A model generated the notes under the pieces. The model saw only the letters and a list, made by a program, of their open reading frames with translations, did not search any database and had not been told where the DNA came from. From the NCBI RefSeq assembly GCF_015207005.2, contig NZ_JADEXS020000001.1, positions 8,799,344 through 8,863,343 on the forward strand: a stretch of 64,000 nt of DNA, read 5' to 3'. This document shows, piece by piece, positions 60,171-64,000 of the stretch. The position numbers and the translations under genes were made by a program. The stretch is from Desmonostoc muscorum LEGE 12446. GTDB taxonomy: Bacteria; Cyanobacteriota; Cyanobacteriia; Cyanobacteriales; Nostocaceae. Within the stretch, counting starts at the first letter, position 1; each line of letters opens with the position of its first letter.

Positions 60171-61004
60171 TCACCGCCAACTTTTGCTGTTAGCTTGTTT
60201 GCTAAATTTTCCTTTGGGAAAAAGTCGCTGTTCTAATTCTTCATAACTACCTTCAAAATCACAATGACCATAAAGCGGACATTTCTGACAATAAATGCCT
60301 TTGGTATAACGTTCTAAATTTTCCCGATTAAAAAAATACGGTTTATGACTAAAAGTGCTGGCGACCCATTGCCATGACATATTATTACTAGCAGGATCGC
60401 CATCCAAAAGGTGTTCGAGAAACCATTTAGCTCCTGGTTGCCAACGAATGCGCCGCCAATGGACAATGTATGCGGCTATCCACATCCGTGCATGGTTATG
60501 TAAATAGCCAGTTTCTCTCAAATCACGGCTGAAGCTGTCAATACAAACTCTATTTGTAGTTCCTTGTTTGATATCTTGCGGCAATTCGGGCGCATATTCA
60601 GCCAGAGTGTAACCAGTTTTGTACTCTTCTTGGTCTTGCCAGATTCCATCCCCTAACTTTACATATAACCGCTGCCAATAATCGCGCCAACCCAACTCAT
60701 TGATTAATTTAGTAGCATCATCTTGCTGCTGCACCCGATCAAGGACAAAATCTCGAATTTCTCGCAAACTCAAAACGCCATAGCGGATGTAAGGCGAAAG
60801 TCGAGTGACTGCACCTGTAAAAAAATTGCGTGTTTGTGCGTAGCGTAGTGGGTCGATTTTTTGCAGTGCTTTCTGTGCGGCTTTGCGTCCTCCGAGAGTT
60901 TCGCTGATGTGATCATCTCGTTCTGTTGCATTTGGGAATTGTTCGCGCAGGTAAGCTACCAACTCATCGCGGTTGGCAAATTCGCGTTGCATATCTTTAG
61001 ACAT
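60171..61004 (-). CDS. photolyase/cryptochrome-like FAD-binding domain protein (no antenna domain)
   Basis: 277 residues that match only the helical FAD-binding half of photolyases: RLSPYIRYGVLSLREIRDFV, ELGWRDYWQRLYVKLGDGIW, ETGYLHNHARMWIAAYIVHW, LLDGDPASNNMSWQWVASTF. The N-terminal antenna-binding Rossmann domain is absent and the start MSKDMQREFANRDELVAYLR shows no truncation scar. The tail has CQKCPLYGHCDF, a Cys-rich motif (C-x2-C-x5-C) that could bind a metal or cluster. Photolyase or photoreceptor activity is not established for this short form. Confidence 0.8.
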   Translation of the reverse strand: MSKDMQREFANRDELVAYLREQFPNATERDDHISETLGGRKAAQKALQKIDPLRYAQTRNFFTGAVTRLSPYIRYGVLSLREIRDFVLDRVQQQDDATKLINELGWRDYWQRLYVKLGDGIWQDQEEYKTGYTLAEYAPELPQDIKQGTTNRVCIDSFSRDLRETGYLHNHARMWIAAYIVHWRRIRWQPGAKWFLEHLLDGDPASNNMSWQWVASTFSHKPYFFNRENLERYTKGIYCQKCPLYGHCDFEGSYEELEQRLFPKGKFSKQANSKSWR

Positions 61005-61240
61005 TTGAATTTTGAAGGGTGGGAATAGTTAAACAAAAATACTAGTAGACTAAATCATTATTATGGCGGATCAACAGAAGTAATTGTTCTCAACCTGATG
61101 AGAGAACTTTTTTCATGGTAAACAAAGATGAATGAGATGCGTAGGCATAGCCCAACCAAGCATGGCTCTGATGCCGATTTTCCCCAGACTATCAGTAATT
61201 GAAGCTAAAATATCAGATAAATCAGTGACTTTTCCAGAAG
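61005..61240. other. divergent intergenic region
   Basis: About 240 bases between the photolyase-like gene and the kinase gene, which are divergent. Both promoters must lie here. ACTAGTAGACTAAATCATTA and AGCATGGCTCTGATGCCG are visible but not informative. Confidence 0.4.
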
Positions 61241-63070
61241 ATGAGCCTGTGCATCAATCCTAACTGCCTAAATCCTGACAATCCTGATAATTTACTGCGC
61301 TGTCAAAGCTGCGGCTCTGAATTGTTACTAGAAGGCTGTTATCGAGTAACACGACCTATAGGCAAAGGTGGCTTTGCTAGAACATTTGAGGTAAGTGACA
61401 GTGGCAAACTAAAAATTTTGAAGGTTCTTACACTTAATGAACCTAAAGCAGTGTTACTTTTTCAGCAAGAAGCTGAGGTTTTGAAGCGACTAAATCATCC
61501 AGGAATTCCTAATGCTGAGGATTATTTCCAGTTTTTTCCTCAAAATAGCCAAGACCCAGTTCACTGTTTAGTAATGGATAAAATTGATGGAGAAAATTTA
61601 CACGAATGGTTAGAAAAACGTGGTAATCGTCCCATCAGTGAAAAGCAAGCAATCCTTTGGTTAACACAGTTAGCAAATATTTTGCACGAAGTACATCAGC
61701 AGCAGTTTTTCCATCGGGATATTAAGCCTTCTAACATTATGTTAACTGCCGATGGACAATTGGTGTTAATAGATTTTGGTATTGCGCGGGAAATTACCGA
61801 AACTTACGAGAAAAAACAAGTAGCAGGTGAAATTACAAGATTTGTTTCTGATGGGTATGCTCCTTTAGAGCAAATCAATGGTCGTGCTGTTCTGCAATCA
61901 GATTTCTTTGCCTTGGGTCGTACTTTTGTCCATTTGCTTACAGGAAAGTATCCTCTTGATCTGATGGCTGACCCCTATGGCGATCCATATACTGCCGATC
62001 TAAACTGGCGTGATGAGGCTAATCATATCTCTCCTTTTTTAGGAGATTTTATTGACCATCTGATGATGCGGCCAGTAAAGGATCGCCCAGCGAACACCCA
62101 GGTAATATTGGAAAGATTATCAGAAGTTAAAGAGACTTTATATCCGATGAAATTAACTAATTTAAACTTGTTTAAACCACAATATACATTAAATACAAAA
62201 ACAATTTCTTTAGAACGCATTCTTGGTAGTTGGAACTCTGTACACTCTGGAGCTATTTTGAGTCTAGCTATTAGTCGAGATGGACAGACTTTAGCTAGTG
62301 GCAGTAATGACAAGACAATCAAAGTATGGAACCTTAATAGTCGGAAAGAAGTTCGTACCTTTACAGGACATGCAACGCAAGTAAATTCCGTAGCAATTAG
62401 TCCAGATGGACAAACTTTGGTTAGTTGTGGTTATGATAAAAAAATTAAGATTTGGAATGTGAATAACGGTGAAGAAATTAGCAGCATTATAGTTAATTTT
62501 GATGTTATATCTGTAGCAATTAGCCCAAAACAGCAAACATTTATTACTGGTAGTTCTAATGGGCAAGTAGCACTATTTAATCTAAAAGCAGGAGAGTATA
62601 TTCGCACTTTAACGACACATGAATCCAGAGTTAGTTCATTAGCAATTAGCTCAAACTATGTAGCTAGTGGTAGCTGGGATGCTACAATCAAAGTCTGGCC
62701 AAAGTCAACTTTTGCTGGTCATTTAAAGGGCATTAGTAGTGTTGCCATTAGCTCAAATCAGCAAATTCTAGTAAGTGCTAGTGAAGATACGACAATTATT
62801 ATATGGAATCTGGATACTGGGGAGCAAATTTATACTCTTAGTGGGCATTCAAATCCTGTTAATTGTGTCGCAATTAGTCCAGATGGTCAGACAGTAGTAA
62901 GTGGTAGTGATGACGAAAAAATTAAAGTTTGGGATTTAAGCAATGGGCAAGAAGTTTACAGTATCAATGCCCATTTAGATGGTGTGAATGCACTTGTATT
63001 TACCCCAGATGGACAGACTTTGGTCAGTGGAGGTAAGGATACTACCATCAAAGTTTGGCGAATGGATTAG
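61241..63070 (+). CDS. serine/threonine protein kinase with C-terminal WD40 propeller
   Basis: 609 residues. A zinc-ribbon-like start (CINPNCLNPDN and CQSCGSELL) precedes the kinase: glycine loop GKGGFA (41-46), Lys61, HRDIKPSN (catalytic Asp160), DFG (Asp178) and SDGYAPLEQ. The C-terminal part from about 335 has seven WD40 repeats (for example SPDGQTLVSCGYDKKIKIWN), enough for one propeller; repeat 4 is short. There is no membrane segment. This architecture is common in filamentous cyanobacteria, and the WD40 part probably recruits substrates. Confidence 0.92.
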   Translation: MSLCINPNCLNPDNPDNLLRCQSCGSELLLEGCYRVTRPIGKGGFARTFEVSDSGKLKILKVLTLNEPKAVLLFQQEAEVLKRLNHPGIPNAEDYFQFFPQNSQDPVHCLVMDKIDGENLHEWLEKRGNRPISEKQAILWLTQLANILHEVHQQQFFHRDIKPSNIMLTADGQLVLIDFGIAREITETYEKKQVAGEITRFVSDGYAPLEQINGRAVLQSDFFALGRTFVHLLTGKYPLDLMADPYGDPYTADLNWRDEANHISPFLGDFIDHLMMRPVKDRPANTQVILERLSEVKETLYPMKLTNLNLFKPQYTLNTKTISLERILGSWNSVHSGAILSLAISRDGQTLASGSNDKTIKVWNLNSRKEVRTFTGHATQVNSVAISPDGQTLVSCGYDKKIKIWNVNNGEEISSIIVNFDVISVAISPKQQTFITGSSNGQVALFNLKAGEYIRTLTTHESRVSSLAISSNYVASGSWDATIKVWPKSTFAGHLKGISSVAISSNQQILVSASEDTTIIIWNLDTGEQIYTLSGHSNPVNCVAISPDGQTVVSGSDDEKIKVWDLSNGQEVYSINAHLDGVNALVFTPDGQTLVSGGKDTTIKVWRMD

Positions 63071-63205
63071 TTTAGAAGTGAGAAAACAGCCCTAACTTCA
63101 GCTAAATCAGGATTATTTTAATAAATTCGTCATATTTTTGAATGAGATGCGATCGCCTAACCTATGTACAATTCTAAAGCGATTGCAATCTTTCACAACC
63201 CCACC

Positions 63206-63685
63206 ATGAGTAACATTCCCCAAATCGGACAACCAGCACCAGATTTCTCCACCCCTGACCAAAATGAGAATCCAGTTAGTCTCTCTGACTTCAACGGTCA
63301 GTGGATTGTGCTTTATTTCTACCCCAAAGATGACACCCCCGGCTGTACCACCGAAGCAAAAAATTTCACCGAATTGTATGAAGACTTCAGCGAACTAGGA
63401 GCTAAAATCTTAGGTGTGAGTCCAGATTCTGGTAAATCCCATTGTAAATTTATCAGCAAACATAACTTGTCAATTACCCTCTTAAGCGACCCCGAACATA
63501 TTTTGACAGAAGCTTATGGTAGTTGGCGCTTAAAGAAGTTTATGGGCAAAGAATATATGGGTGTTGCTCGCTCAACTTTTTTGATTTCACCTGATAAAAT
63601 CATTGCCTATACTTGGCCTAACGTGAAAACCAAAGGTCATGCTCAGGCAGTTTTAACTAAATTACGAGAATTAGCAGGAACATAA
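63206..63685 (+). CDS. peroxiredoxin, BCP type, without the usual resolving cysteine
   Basis: 159 residues from the ATG at 63206; the frame extends 14 codons upstream but MSNIPQIGQPAPDFSTPDQN is the natural start. YFYPKDDTPGCTTEAKNF has the peroxidatic Cys47, but residue 52 is Lys where the PrxQ at 22298 has a resolving Cys. Another Cys lies in SGKSHCKFI (about residue 80). It may work as a 1-Cys enzyme or use that distant Cys. Reduces peroxides. Confidence 0.9.
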   Translation: MSNIPQIGQPAPDFSTPDQNENPVSLSDFNGQWIVLYFYPKDDTPGCTTEAKNFTELYEDFSELGAKILGVSPDSGKSHCKFISKHNLSITLLSDPEHILTEAYGSWRLKKFMGKEYMGVARSTFLISPDKIIAYTWPNVKTKGHAQAVLTKLRELAGT

Positions 63686-63949
63686 ATGCAACTGGATGCG
63701 AGTATAGTTACAGCAATGCTACCTGAATCATACAGCAGAATTCAGAATTCAGAACTCAGAATTCAGGAGTAAAAGAGGCTTAATACCTGGCTTTGTAACC
63801 TAGTTTGTCTACTTCATTAACTTCATACTAGTACGCCACGGCGTAAGTAGAGCAACCATTTAAAATCGCTAAAAAGTCCCTTCCTTAATACTTTTGACTT
63901 TTGACTTTTGACTTTTGACTTCCGCCCTGCGGCACTAGGAGTATAAGCG
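63686..63949. repeat. intergenic repeats before the last gene
   Basis: Contains AGAATTCAGAATTCAGAACT-type units (about 63740-63770) and a TTTTGAC heptamer repeated four to five times (about 63892-63920). No gene is seen. Confidence 0.7.
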
Positions 63950-64000
63950 ATGCCAGAACCTATTTCCCTAATTTCTAGTGCTGAGATTGAACCAGCAGAA
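63950..64000 (+). CDS. start of a gene running off the window
   Basis: ATG at 63950 with AGGAG eight bases upstream opens 17 codons, MPEPISLISSAEIEPAE, still open at the window end. Too short to identify. Confidence 0.5.
   Translation, partial: MPEPISLISSAEIEPAE

Overview
The window is chromosomal DNA from a filamentous, probably heterocyst-forming cyanobacterium of the Nostoc/Anabaena type. The evidence is the frequent HIP1 octamer GCGATCGC, a cyanobacterial PsbQ lipoprotein, HemJ, an SLH/OprB iron porin, PEP-CTERM proteins, a kinase-WD40 protein, and very many short dispersed repeats, MITE-like palindromes and heptameric tandem repeats between genes. No rRNA, tRNA or CRISPR array was recognised.

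Layout. 1-7 kb: end of an APC-type transporter, a small exported protein, the molybdenum-hydroxylase accessory genes mocA-like and xdhC with a PEP-CTERM gene between them, an orphan nucleoside-type ABC permease and a polysaccharide deacetylase. 7-9.6 kb: a two-gene unit whose first gene is split by a 1.84-kb insertion sequence with a clear target duplication; the reading frame across the junction can be rebuilt exactly. 10-16 kb: psbQ, an FAD amine oxidase, an alpha/beta hydrolase lacking its nucleophile, hemJ, and a divergent pair of endolysin-like genes. 16-20.7 kb: a NAD-biosynthesis operon pncB-nadD-nrtR-nadE with a perfect palindrome just upstream that is the likely NrtR operator. 21-27.6 kb: a short unlisted 53-aa gene, peroxiredoxin Q, a two-gene ABC exporter, a seven-copy 41-bp tandem repeat and an Orn/Lys/Arg decarboxylase that carries a translated palindromic repeat.

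27.8-33.4 kb is the most accessory-looking block. It holds a DUF6883/DUF4926-like overlapping pair, followed on the other strand by a three-gene unit: a Trypco1-like small protein, a trypsin fused to a STAND-like ATPase, and a multi-pass membrane protein fused to a second ATPase of the same style. Its membrane part has a hypervariable-looking GVAV repeat. This fits the conflict/defence-type NTPase systems in which trypsin-like domains co-occur with Trypco proteins, and it is the best candidate for an unusual system here.

33.6-42.5 kb: a VanX-type dipeptidase, tandem TspO-like proteins, a DUF3611 protein, a YdeI-like protein, a complete IS4/IS701-type element, an acetyltransferase, a LuxR-type response regulator and era. 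42.5-47.6 kb: a DUF4114-like PEP-CTERM protein and a 2-kb gene desert with several terminator-like hairpins, then the porin. 47.8-64 kb: a large membrane-anchored protein of unknown function, threonine synthase, a 1217-aa RTX calcium-binding protein with a recent 1317-bp internal duplication, a coiled-coil protein, murF overlapped by an acetyltransferase gene, a photolyase-like FAD domain protein, the kinase-WD40 protein, a second peroxiredoxin, and the first codons of a gene running off the window.

All functional calls come from reading translated sequence and motifs by eye; no database search was made.
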